From: Trichobilharzia regenti
Lineage: Eukaryota; Platyhelminthes; Trematoda; Strigeidida; Schistosomatidae
NCBI GenBank assembly: GCA_944472135.2
Contig: OX235262.1
Span: 89,254,903 to 89,318,902 of the forward strand
DNA length: 64,000 nt
Reading direction: 5' to 3'
Numbering within the stretch: the stretch's first letter is position 1; each line of letters starts with the position of its first letter. Position numbers and translations under genes: made by a program. Below, piece by piece: positions 40,101 to 53,983 of this stretch. Below the pieces are notes generated by a model, which was not told the origin of the DNA, ran no database searches, and worked only from the letters and a program-made list of their open reading frames with translations.

Positions 40101-43100
40101 CGCTCCATGTAGCACACAAAGCAAGAGAAGAAAGTAAAAATAAATTCAAAATAGAGACAGTAAAGAGAGATACATGGCAAAAAGAAGGGTAATATGGAAG
40201 AACAAAACAGTTTCATTGGAAATCATAAGTCACAAGGAGTGGATGCATCGACACCAGCCATTGAAAACGATTTTGAGCCATGTCACCAATTGTTTCCAGC
40301 CATTGGTTTTTATCGTCCCAAAGACCCCAACAAGGAAGCCAATTTACACCTTCCTCAGTTGCTGTCTTAAACTAACTGTTGTGGATTTCATTGATTGATG
40401 AAGCCATGTTTTGGTTTGACTACCACTACCGACTCTCTTCCAACCTAACCCTGTATCACCTAAGGTTACCCGTCGAGGAAGGCGATGACTAGGGATGTAT
40501 GCGTAACACATGTCCTAACCATCTCAATCGGTGTAACTTGACAGCCTCGTCGATTGATTTCCCCTTCTTACCTAGCAATCGACTGAGGCCTAACCTCAAT
40601 ATTGCTCACCTTATTATACCACTTCACACGGAAAGTTGAACGCAGGCAGCTAAGCTTTCACTTACCTGATAAAAATTGGAATTCAGTTACTTAAGAATAT
40701 ATATATATATATATATGGCTCGAGGAGAACTATGATTCAGTCTTAATAAGCAATGAAACTTAGTTTCGAAGTTAATTGTTGGATGATGACTAGCAGTGGA
40801 ACCCAGGGTGCACATTTCGTCATATATGGGACTCGTCATCTGGATGTGCCTGCTTTTCCCAGTGAGTGATTATGTTCTCACCGAGGCTCGAACCAAGTGC
40901 CCATAGTTTCCAACGCTAAGGCGTTATCCACTAGACCGATTGGGCCACGAGACCCACCTTGTCAGCTGGATGTACTTTGCATTCTCACCTCATAAATACT
41001 TAAACCTTTTGGTTAGATGATTTCAGCATGAGTTGACATCGGTTAGCGAACCATTGGAAAACCTGAGAGTGCTGGACAGCTATTTCGTCCTAGTTTGAGA
41101 CTCTTCATCAGTACCCATCCGCGGATGGGGTTCGGACCAAGGATCTGCCGATAACAAGGCGAGTGAGCTCGTAGACCATTAAGCCAATGGTTCTCTAACC
41201 AATGGCAGCTCATGACAAAATCCTGTAACCAATTAAATCAAATCCCTGTAAACCAACACTTGAACTTCAAATTTTTATTAACTCTAATTTTATTAGTAGA
41301 CATTATTTTCTGTTATTTATATATAATAATTTTTCCATTTTAGTCTCGAGGTATCACATTACGTAATACAAATTCATCATCTACTGATCAATGTGTAAAT
41401 GAATATAATACACAACCACTGGGTTCTCAATCTATACCAACTGACAGGAAGTTCATGAAAACAGGTTTACGTTCATCTGCATCTGTTACAGAAGATTTTC
41501 TTCCCAGTCAAACTCATGGTGATAATCAAACAAAAAATATTACTAAAGGATCTAATGGCGTCATTTTACGTAGATACAGTAACTTACCTGGTGTTTCTTC
41601 AAATCGTTTCACAAAAATGGATTCTGTTTATTTCGATGCAGAAGACGATACTGTCCCCAATTGTAATAATGTATCAAAAACTGCCGGCAATCTGGTGGAC
41701 AATAATGACATGAAATTAGATGCTGATAGTCAACAGTTTAATGGTCGGTTTTTTGATGAATATAGTGGTAAGTAACTGACAACCAGATATTATTCTTTAG
41801 TACACATTCACAACTATTTCATTTGCATTGTCATATGAAAAGTGTCACACAAATAATGCAGATGATATAGTCATTCTAGGTGAAGACGCTGACAAAACAG
41901 AGCAGTGCCTTCTGAACACCTTGAGCCGCAATCTGCGAATCTTTGACACATGCGATTTGCTCACGCCAAATGTAATATGATGCTACAGGACTGGACTAGC
42001 TAGCTGTCATTGATCATAAGTGCCTGAGTTCTATCTCCCGTGTGAAGTGGTATAATAGGGTGAGCAATATTGAGGTTAGGCCTCAGTCGATTGCTAGGTA
42101 AGAAGGGGAAATCAATCGACGAGGCTGTCAAGTTACACCGATTGAGATGGTTAGGACATGTGTTACGCATACATCCCTAGTCATCGCCTTCCTCGACGGA
42201 TAACCTTAGGTGATATAGGGTTAGGTTGGAAGAGAGTCGGTAGTGGTAGTCAAACCAAAACATGGCTTCATCAGTCAATGAAATCCACAACAGTTAGTTT
42301 AAGACAGCAACTGAGGAAGGTGTAAATTGGCTTCCTTGTTGGGGTCTTCGGGACGATAAAAACCAATGGCTGGAAACAGTTGGTGACATGGCTCAAAATC
42401 GTTTTCAATGGCTGGTGTCGATGCATCCACTCCTTGTGACTTATGATTTCCAATGAAACTGTTTTGTTCTTCCATATTACCCTTCTTTTTGCCATGTATC
42501 TCTCTTTACTGTCTCTATTTTGAATTTATTTTTACTTTCTTCTCTTGCTTCGTGTGCAACAAGAAGGGAGTGTGGCAACAATTGGAACTGCTGCACATCT
42601 GTGCAAAGTTCTATGTTGAAACCAGCCAGTCAGTTACAGAAAAAAATTGATTTAAGCATAGATGAGTAAATGATGCTGTGTCACTCAATATGTGCTACAT
42701 CAAAAGTGTATAATTATTCTATTATGGAATTAGACTTTTATAAAGATTTCCTGCCACACACTTAAGGTAACACTGAATATATGTTGTCCAGAAAGATATC
42801 CTAAGCATCGCAATTTAAACCTTTCAGCCCAGAGAGCATAGTAGTATTATAACGTTTCTACCCTATTTCTTTTACCGTTGTATTATTATATGAAGATTTG
42901 TGAATTTGTATTTATAATACTTTTGTGTATGATTTTATGTTGTGAAACGTATATCACAAGGTCATATGGAATAACGACTGACCTGTTGATTTTGTGTTTG
43001 TGACCTTCGTTATACTATTTTAATTTTTGAAAATCTATCTCTCATTTATTTTTACTATTATTATTTTACGTGATGTGCAGATTTGAAGTGTATAAACTTG

Positions 43101-46100
43101 AATCATTACTCAATACGGCCTACCTTCTTTAGTAGATATGACAGTGGTTAACACAATTATTGTCAGAACATGCTTTTCGTTCTATTTGAAACTTACGTAT
43201 CACAGTGAGTGTTGGTTTTCCCATCGAGATAAGACCTCACTACCAATCTTTTCAGAAGTACCAGATACAAAATTACAATACCCACGTTTTGTTTTTCGTA
43301 GTAATATGAATTTGTAATTGATCACTTTCAGTGCTATCCGCGAATCAATATTGTATTTGTGTACATCAATAAATTGCATAGGAGATCATAAATTTCAATA
43401 ACCATAATTTTATATACTATATATCAATCCTTAAAAATGTTGGACAATAAAAAAGACAATATTTAAGCTTTTACTACCTGTAATAAAGTTATTATTATGA
43501 ACGAACTATTGATGTGATAACACTATGAAGATAAATGATGAGTAAGTGAGAATTACGTGGGTCGTTGGTTCAGCGGTAGGACACTGGCCGCCAACCAAGC
43601 AGTTGGTCCAAGGGTCGATCACTGTCCAATGCTTAGCCGATGGTGTAAGCCCAGTAAAGAGGGAAGGTTGGGCGTAAGGCTAACAACCTCATCTCGTTAA
43701 ATACTCCACTGCTATTGAAACTTCAAAGCTCTAGCTTGGAACTCAAAGCAATAAAATAATTATCAATAATATTAAATCAGAATTACACTAATACAGTCAA
43801 AGTGAACATTCTTTATACTTACTTACTACTTTACTTCTGCTATCTCCTACGGGAGGATGAGTCGGCTTCATGAACGAGTTCATGAAGTTTCTTGGGAATT
43901 TGGTACGAGTGATGTCCCCAGCATCGCTCGGCCTTTTGTTTGAGAGTGCAGCTCTAGCCTTTACACAGCCAAGTGTGACCTACAAGGCAGTAGGAGTGGA
44001 GTAGGGAGCCCACTATCCATTGGCAGCCGGTGACTGGAGTTCGGTTCATACGCCTTTTTGAATGGGGCCAGACATCCAGGACATCCAACAAGCCCTTTGT
44101 CCATACGTCTGCCGGTGAGCTCCAGTGAGCTTCATACGCCAGTCGTTGGAGGTTTGGAATCAGGGTTTAGCCATCTCCCCTAGACTGTCATTCAATGGAC
44201 AGTCAACCCGGTGAAGAGCGCCGGGCATCCGCTTTTGCCCTCTCACTTCGGTGAAATAAACACCTCCGCCACGTGAAGGCAGTGAGTAGGACTTCCTCAG
44301 GAGAGGCTATGTGAGACGCACGGTCATATGGGAGCAATTCAAGAGGTGTGCGGAGGGGTGGCCAACCCGCAGCGCAAGACACCCACCCCCGACCATCCTG
44401 AGGAGAACCTACAGGAACATTTATTCTGGCTTGTGTACTTCGTTAAGTTAATGTGACAAGCAAAGTCAACCACATCAAAGTAACAGCTATTGGTCGGGGA
44501 ATTTGCATGAAATATCAACTGTCGCCATAATCAGGATAATACATACCGTGGAAGCGACTCAATTTACTTGTCGCTTACGGTACACATTGGGGCAATATTT
44601 ACTTGGGGATGTTAGGAACACACCATAGTGCTTACAGCTACAGCACAAAATCAAAACCAACTGGTCAGTATACTCATTTTTCAGCTTCGTGCCCTTGAAA
44701 TACAAACGCAATGTGATAAAGTGCTTGGTCCACAAAGCAAGAGTAATCTACTCGGATGAATGCCTTGATGAGGAACTTAATAATATTAAACGGTTGCTGA
44801 GTGAAAACGGTTATCCAGGAAATTTCATTGATAAGAATATGAATAAAAAATTACGGCATCCCAAGGTACCAATAGTTCCTAAAAAGGCCTTATTCTTACA
44901 AATTTAGTTCCTCGGTACTACCACAAAGGAATGGGTTAAGGAGTGTTTCCTGCTGCTGAATTACATCGTCTTCAAGACCACCCTCATATTGCGTTCTGGA
45001 GTAAAATAAAAACTGCCTAATTTCGCCTCTTCCATGTGTATCTACCAATTTAACTGCTCCTGTGAAACCAGTTGCATAGGCCGTACAGTACATTTAGGCA
45101 TGTTTCCTGGCGGATATCCAAACATCATCCTGCGTGATTAAGTAAAGGACAAACAAAATGCATTCATAGAGCTGTTCTATCTTATCTTGTGGATACATAC
45201 CACAAAAATCTAATTTTTGTCCAAAAGATCAGAATGACCCTCAATTTTTTGTAGAAATTTCCTTAATTTTAGTTGATAATCTATTTTTATTATAATAATA
45301 ATTTATGCATCTTCTATGCACTGTAATTCCATTGATCTTATTTAACGAATCGATATTATTTAAAAAAACAATATTGTTACTGACTACTAGTGCACAATAT
45401 TCTGTGTATATGAGCATGTATATAATTGTAGATCCATAAGAGGAAATTATCGAATAGTTTTCACCTAAATATTTTGTTTATAGACGTCAAATTCATTACG
45501 GTTTATTCCACTCCCCTGTTCCAACAATACCTCAGTAGCAATTAATAAGATTATTTGCAAAGAATTTAACTTAGTAAAAATGTATAACTTTTGACACGTT
45601 ACAAGAGTATTATGATCTGTGGCAACTCAAGTCTTACGCTAAATTTACTAAATTAACTACCCATTACAGAAGTGAGAAGTTATCCCGCACAAATACAGTT
45701 AAATATTAGCTTGATTTAAATGAAGGTTACTAACCTTAGAATCTGCAAAAGCCAACCAACGAACTCCAAGGGAAGAAGGAACACTTTTCGGCAAGAGATT
45801 AGGCCACAGAATAGGTTTGACATGTGTAATTGTGTAACATACTTTTATCTCATCATGTCATCTATATGCACTGTTATTCGAAATATATCCGCAAAAATCA
45901 CCTTATAGGTGAGAAAATAGGTCAACTACCCTTTGGAAAATGTATGATTTTCTTTCAGTGTGCTTCTTATTGGTGGTGGTGGTAATATGTTAAATAAAAT
46001 AAAAAGTTAATGTCATGTCCAGACTTTATGATACATGAATTTTGACTCTAATATTTTGGTAAAATAATGAATATTTATACACCTTAACTATCTCTTTTAA

Positions 46101-47548
46101 GCACTAATGTTACAAAGACAGTACTAATGGTAGGTATTTATAATCTAAATTTAAGTGTTCTTAATATTTGAATACTTTTTGTGCAGCCTTCTTAATACTT
46201 ATGTCAAATTGTTTTTTTTAACGAATGTTTTATTGTTTTGCTTCTATCTTAAAAGATGATTGGTGTGATCCATATAGAAGTCTGGATGTTGATGAAGACT
46301 TCTTCCATGATGCTGATGAACAAAACACCATAGATACTGACAGTTCAGAATTACCTTGCACAACAAATCCGAATCCAACTGTGGGAAATGACAGCGATAA
46401 CTTCAAATCAAATATTAAACCACCAACGCCTCCTCCACGGAAATTACATAATCTTCATGATGAAAATAAACCAGAGTTTCGTCCTAGATTGGAAAAATTA
46501 CGAGATAAACAAACAAGTTCTAATGAAGCTGTAAATACTTCTCAAGAAGAGCCAAAACTTCAATTGGAATTAGATCTTCAGATTCATGTTGATTCTGGTT
46601 GTTGTGTACTTCATCCTCGTCTTCCTTCACGTTTTATGCCTGATGATAATGGTCCTAAACACAGTGCAGCTTCAATCCTTTCACCAGGCATTGGAATGAA
46701 TCCATTCGGTGTGTCAGATAATGGGAAACTGATATCTTCAGATATTCGTTATCCAACACTTGGAGTATGCGGACCAACAACTCAATTGGAATCTGGTTAC
46801 AGATTCTCTTATAGTGATTTACTGCCTGGATATTTAGAACGTTATAGACTTCAGTTATTACAAGATTTACAGATTGTATCAAATGATATTAGTGTATTTT
46901 ACCTACCAGCTGTAGATGTTAGTGTAAGTTGAATTCTGTATTCAAATTTTGTATTTTTGGGGGATTTTGGATTAATTTCAATCGTTAGATTTCCGTAACG
47001 AACTAAAATCAGTTAGAGAAATCATTGCAAACCACGGAGTACTGGGCAGCTGTTTCGTCCTATTTTGGAACTCCTCATCAACGCGTACCCATGACCTGTC
47101 AAGAGACCGAACTCTGAAACCTTCGAGTTACCTGACCAAGCTCGTTGACTGTTCATGCAGTTGGGCTGGGATCCAATGACCCCTGAATTCCAACTTTGTC
47201 AACTCGTTATATATGGCTGCCCTCACTCGTCACCTTGACATAGTTGATCCAACTGGACTTCCCACTCTAGCTTCAGGACATCCATCCAGTCGCTATCAGC
47301 GAGCTGGTGATTAATAGTCAGATTATAGTTTTTTTATTGATAAGAATGTCTATTTGATTTGCTTATTGATCCCAAGATATCGGTTATCAGTTCGTAATAA
47401 AATGAGATCATCAAAAACAAAATTCCCAGCATATGTATTAGTTTAAATTTTCTGATAGAAAAGTAATTTATGCACATTGACTACATCTCAATGGTGTTAA
47501 GAGTTCAATTGGATAGTTAAATCGTCAAGTAAATACTCAGCTTATTTC

Positions 47549-47609
<61 letters not shown>

Positions 47610-50600
47610 CATCCCAATGTGGCTCGATAAAACACTAGAGCATAATTCCTTGTAGCCAAATATCTTGAGTGAGGTTTATTTCTTTTTGTATTCGTAAAAC
47701 CAATATCTGTCAATGAACACTTAAAAATATCGCCTATCAGTTACCTTGTGTTTTTTGTTTTTTTTTCTTTTCAATGGGATTTAGCTTCACTACAATTCTA
47801 TGACTGAATTGGACTTTTTACCAGGAAGTTCTGTCCCGAATGCTGTTAACTTGCTTAGCGATCCCCCTGTTAATACACAGATATTATCTCCAAATATTGT
47901 AAGATCTAGATCATCTAGTCAACCACGCAATAGTCAAAGTTCCGGGAGCAAAGATGAGTCTATCCCTCGAATAAATACATCAGCTCCTCGAAGCATAAGA
48001 AAACAAGCTGATTTGTATGTTTCTTGTTTTCTGCAAAAACTGCCAAAAGTAAGTTTTTTCATAGGTTCTTTTTAATTAGTACTAACAGAAAATACAGTCT
48101 GTGATATTATTAGTTTGAAATTATTTAGACTTACAACCATTTAACATCTGAAGAGAAGATAATATGAAAGGAAAATCTTTTGGAATTATATTTCAGCATG
48201 TGGCTTTGAGTATTTACTCATCAATAATCTGACTTGTGCATAATAATTCTTCTGTATGCATAGGGAATGAATATAGTCGTATATGTAATAACCCTTATCT
48301 GACTTGATAACCAGTTCTTATTAATTTTCAGGCGTATATCCACTGGACGGGTTCGTCTCAGATGGAGTTTTACGCATTGTAATACAATTTTTTGACCCTT
48401 GGAATTTCTTTAAAGGAGATCATTTAATTTTCTATAATGAGATCTTAAATCTTACTATCTGATGAAGGGAAGGCTGTGGAAACAACATACACAAAGTCTT
48501 AGAATTTAATTGGTGAGTTGTGGTGACTAGCAGTGGAATCCAGGATGCGCATTTCGTCCTATTTAGGACTCGTCATCTAGATGTATCTGCATTCTCCAGT
48601 GAGTGATAATGTCCGCACCGAGGCTCATGGACCAAGTGGTCTAGTGGACAACGCTTTGGCGTTGGAAACTATGGGGTGGGAACATCATTACTCACTGAAG
48701 AATGCAGGTACATCCTGCTGACGAGCTCTAAACAGGACGAAATGCACACCCTGGATTCCACTGCTAGTCACCACCCACCAATGAACATATAATTACATGC
48801 CCAGACATCGTTGAAGCATCTGCACAAGAAGTTAACATGTCAACCTGAGACCGAGCACTTCGGTCCAATCAATCGAAGGGAAAATCTAAATAAAATTCAA
48901 TTAAATAATACACAAAGTCCTTTTGAATTTTCTTATGTAGATCCAGTCTACTGCACTATGTTAACTAACCGCCTGTTCACGGTGTTATTAGATTTCGTAC
49001 TTATTCACTTCTTGTCACTTTGTTTATAACTATTTTGAAAAGAAGGAAATATTTTGAATAGGTTCGTAGGAATTTTCATGCTACCTAGCACCATGAGTAG
49101 TAGCCTTTCGAAGTTTTTTGTCTTTTATATAGATAGTTTCATCGTTTTGGTCGTTTATCCTCTGACCTGTATATCTTCAAAACTATATATATACATAGAA
49201 TAACAAATACATTTGTTTCAAAACTGTTCTTTATTTAGTTGACATTAAAAACAGGTTTTACTTCATATCATAAGCGTGTGTTCGCATTCTCTCCTTCCAA
49301 AACTTTATCTCGTTTCTTTTAAATTTAATTTGATTATAGGAGCTTGTTGTTCAACCATCATTACTTGATTTTCTAGAACAAGCTATTGACAATTTACCAT
49401 TGGTAGCAGATTGGAATTCAGAAGTTGGTAGGTTTGATTGAGTATTGTAAACATGAACTTTAATTTATCAGTGTGGTTTTTCTGTCGATCTACAATCTGA
49501 AAGTTTAAAATATATAAACTAAGCTGTTATTATTAATATTAAATGAACTAGAAATAAGACACATGCATATGAATTAATTTGAATATCCTAGGAACATGCT
49601 TCATACAATCAGGTGTATTTACATGTATTCTATTATTGCATTTTAAAAATGTTAATGTAGAATGTGGTAACTTTATCTATCTTGTGAATAATAAACACAA
49701 ATTGTTGGTATTAGGAATAATTAAATTACTTTTTAGTTATGATGTGTCGGCGGCGCAGAGATAGAATGCTCGCTAAGCACGCAGGTGGTTTTGGGTTCGA
49801 CCCCTAGGTGACGTACTCCTTCACCTCATTAAGCCGCTAATAAGGCTGGTAAAGAGGGAAGGTTGGGCATGAGACTAGCAGTCCCGTTGCGTAAAAATAA
49901 ATACCACTGCTACCGAAACTTCAAGACTCTAGCTTGAACCCCTATGTTCCACTGTGGGAACGTAAAGAAATAAAATAAATAAATTTCAGTTGTGATGCAT
50001 TTGTATAGCATGAAGTAATCTAATTCTTTTATCCACAAGAAGTTTTTTCTTCTGAAATATGAGTGACATCTACTGTGTTTGACGGCTTATGACATTACTG
50101 AGTTATATTTAGATCGAAGTAGATGAAGCGAAATATGTGAACTTAAGACTTATAAGTAGTTGGAAGTCTATTTCTTGAGCTGACGTATAACACCTTCGTA
50201 TATCACAACATACTGGTGGTTATTATTATGTTATTATTGTTCCCTTGGATTCCTAGTGGAACATAGGGCTTCCAACTGCTCGTCTCCACTTGCTTCTGTC
50301 TTCCTTCTGCTTTACTTTTCACCTGCATCCGTGCATGTTAGTGCGTACTCTTTCAACTCCTCTTCACACGATCTCCTCCATGTCACCCTTGCATTGACGT
50401 CCCACTCGCCGCTTCCCTTTCGGCCCGGTTCCACTCGAGCAATGGCCTGACACGCGATGTCACCCAGCGGTCTCCACTTTCTCCTGCGTATTTGTTGGGC
50501 GATTGGTTCTTGTTCTGTTTGTTCCCAGTCATAGTTTCTTGTTGGTGATTCTTACTGGTCCGGCCATCTGATCTTCAGTATAGATCCAGCGAAGACAGTT

Positions 50601-53600
50601 GTTGGTTGATAAAGGTCTGGTCTGCAACAGGCTGTTGGAAATATTCTTTGTGACCCGCCCGCCGAGTTTCTGATCCGTATAGAACAACTGACTGACTTGA
50701 CGTTGTTTGTATTGAAAATCCGACCGAATTTTGTTGTTGATACTGAGTTGAGTGACGAAGATTTCCAGATTGGTTTCAGGTTGATGAATGTGTTTCTCGC
50801 CTTCCCGATTCTCGCTCGATTTGACATCCTCCTCCGTTCCTCGTGTAGTTGAGACAATGCTCCCTAGATAAGTGATTGAATGAAGTAACCTCTTTCAAAT
50901 CCCTCCCATACGGGTGATAATCTCTTGTTATTTCTGGAATCCATGATGTATGCATTTCATCCTATTTCCGACTCGTCAACCACTTATACCTGCATCGTTC
51001 TCACTGAGTGATTCTGTTTTCACTAGGACTCGAACCCTGCATCCATTGTTTCAATCTACTGTTGTTATCACTTTAAAAAGTATAACTTGCTGCCTAGAAT
51101 ATCAGTTTCAATGCTTTTATTATTATTATTCAGGAGATATTTTTACATCTTCCTAAATTATGTAAATTATCTTTATTTCTTATATTCCCAAAAATGACAA
51201 AACCCTTGACATGCTACTGATGATAGCATTGTGTTATTCATTTATCTCAAACTGTCACTGGACTGTATGTTGTATCTCGTATGAATTTAATTTTTATAAG
51301 TTGACCAGTTATTGTTCGTCCTGTGATATCATACTAATGATAATTTATTACTTGTCATTCCTTGTTTATTCTTATCTGCCTTAAGATTCTGCTTCATCTG
51401 ATTCTGGTAATGAAGTATTCTTTGAAAAGTTTCCTGTACATGCTATTGTCCATCTACACGTTCAACCATCCACTATACGGTATGTATTTAGATAACCGCT
51501 TTTTTGTTAGTTTCGTTTCTCTTGTTTAACATAACAGCTGTCGAAAAACAAATCGAATTAGTGTCGTTTACAAGAGTGAATAAGTGTAGTATTAAGGCAT
51601 ATATGCGTTGATGGTTCAGTGATAGGATGGTAGCCAATCCAATCACGCGGAAAATTCTTTCCCAAGCAAAGCATTTCTAGACCTTGCCTAGACGAATAGT
51701 AAGTTCGGAAAGCAAGGGGATAGAGTTGGATGTGAGGGTAGTGACTCCACTTCGTAAAAATAACACCATCGCTACAGAAAATTCAAAGTCTGAAGTCTTT
51801 TGTTTGACTCAGATTGCAAGGAATGAAAAAAATAAGTTAAGGTATACATGATTTCGAGAAAGATGTCATTTGATAACCAGGGCTACTTATTAATTATATG
51901 TCTTCTAGTACATCCGGTTCATCGCCACTTCCTTGCATAATCCAGATCTAGGATCAATGGTTCTTTGAACTGATCTCATTCTCGGGATTAATCATGAAGT
52001 GAGTTCAGTTAGAGAACCATTTCAAAACTAGGGAGTACAGTGGACAGCTATCTCATTCTTGTTTTGAACTCTTCATCAGGATTCACCCAAGACCACCACC
52101 TGCAGGTTCAAATGCAAGCTCACTGACCTTATTGTCTCAGATAATAGTACATTGCTATTGGTTTGACTTCGACTACATCAATGTCTTTCCTCCCTTTTAT
52201 TGTGTATTACTTAACTTACATATATATATGTGATAAGAATAACGATAATTAAAATGTTAAAAGGGGTAGAGTTGAAGTGGATGGATTACAAATTTAGTAT
52301 TATTTAACTGTCTAAACAGTTAAACTCATAGATTTTGACGAAAATAGAATTTGGTCGACACTTATAAAGTATTTCCCCATTTTTCCCCATTGATATACAT
52401 GCGGTTTTCTAATTTTTTTAGTGAGTCTTAATTCACGTTATATAGAGAATAGAATGTTTTAGGTCCCTTTCCACCATACTTTCTTGACGTCTAGAGTTCG
52501 TCATGTAGAATAATCACTATTTTTTCCTTTGTTTTGTTCACTTTTTTTCTTAAATGGAAAATAAAAAAAATAGATTTCTCTGCCTACCAACTTCACGAAT
52601 GCAGTGTTTAATGGTTTTACCATTTTTGGATGCAGTTTTCTCAACTAAACGAGAAGATCCTGATTCAGTTATGAACAGAGCTGATAATGGTGTGACGCGT
52701 AAATTAACAGATTTTTGTAAGTTCAATCTATGAAGTTGATTACACTGAAATATACATCTGTCTTCTTCTTCTTCTTTACTTTTATTAAATATGTAAATTG
52801 GTAAAATATCTATGAAGTTGCACTACAAGTTTTAGGTCATGTCCTGTAAAATGAAATCAGCTCTATATAAGTGGTTGAGTGTGAAAAGGACCTAGAAGAA
52901 TTAGTGTAGAGTTGCCTATAAGGTGATGTTGGTGAAGCGCTCGGCAGCAAACTGTCACACTTTTCAGTCTTATTACTATTATTCTTTTCATCCATTGCGT
53001 TTCGAATGAAAAGTATGGCCTCAGAACTACATTTTCATTCCAGTCGATTCTTTGGCATCACTTTCAACTGGTTGGTTTCCAGATAACATGACCTCCATGT
53101 CACTCTCAAACCCACGCCCAACTTGTCGCTTCTCATTCAACGTCCCACTCGATGTGTGATTTCATTGGAAGATCTCCCTAGCCTATGCCCAGTTTACCTC
53201 CTTTCCCCCCGGCATATTTGTTAGGCCAAGCACTGGTTCTTGACTAGGCCAACCATATAAAAATACTGACTAGAAATCAGTGTTGAAAATTCCGATCTTG
53301 TTCTTTTTGATGTGTTTTATAGATCTCCACATCGATTCTAAAGTAATGAAAACCTGTCTTGTCTTCCCGATCCTGTCTGGTTTTAACATCTCCACCCATA
53401 TTATCTATAGTTTTATGATAAATTTCATTAAGTTTTGATCTTGTTATTGAATATTTATTTGCTAACTTCGTTTTCCGAATTATATGTTGATCTCAGTTAA
53501 ATAATCTATGGAAATATAAAAGTGTTGAACAATCGTTTCTCGCTCTCCAGCGAGTTTTAATTAGTGTAAACCAACTGTTCTTTACTGAAAGGCTTTCAGT

Positions 53601-53945
53601 AAATCCAATATAAAACATAGTATATATATATATATATATATATATGTAACAACAGAAGACAAGGGCCAGGCAACAGATCGTTTTATTACGAAAATCAACA
53701 TGTATTTATATAAATTTCACATACATTATTATAGCCTGGTCAAGTAGACAAACGCAGTCTTATGATTGGTTGTTTTCGAGTTCCTCGGAAAGTGGAGCCA
53801 TCTATCTGCGAATCATATTTGCCCACGTTTAAGTTTGCTGTGATTGGTTGTTGAAACAGCCTTGTCCATATTTTCTCACGGCCCATATTAGTGACCTAGA
53901 CATTGACGTAGATTAATGTCAACCAATTGGCTAGCAGGCTGCTCT

Positions 53946-53983
<38 letters not shown>

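Larger units (their letters stand above)
48500..48905. mobile_element. SINE-A inverted pair
   Basis: Minus hammerhead and part of the tRNA-like region (48510-48630) followed by a plus tRNA-like head (CCAAGTGGTCTAGTGG), hammerhead and full tail (48631-48905, with GACCGAGCACTTCGGTCC, a strong hairpin). Outer ends GGTGACTAGCAGTGG and CCACTGCTAGTCACC are inverted. Confidence 0.82.

Noticed and set aside
40174..40398. Identical 74-residue proteins at 40174-40398 (+) and 42271-42495 (-)
   Set aside because: Both are antisense shadows of LINE-A 3' sequence, which is inverted between the two sites.
34144..47607. TA microsatellites as possible regulatory or replication signals
   Set aside because: Simple repeats are common in AT-rich genomes; no associated motif seen.
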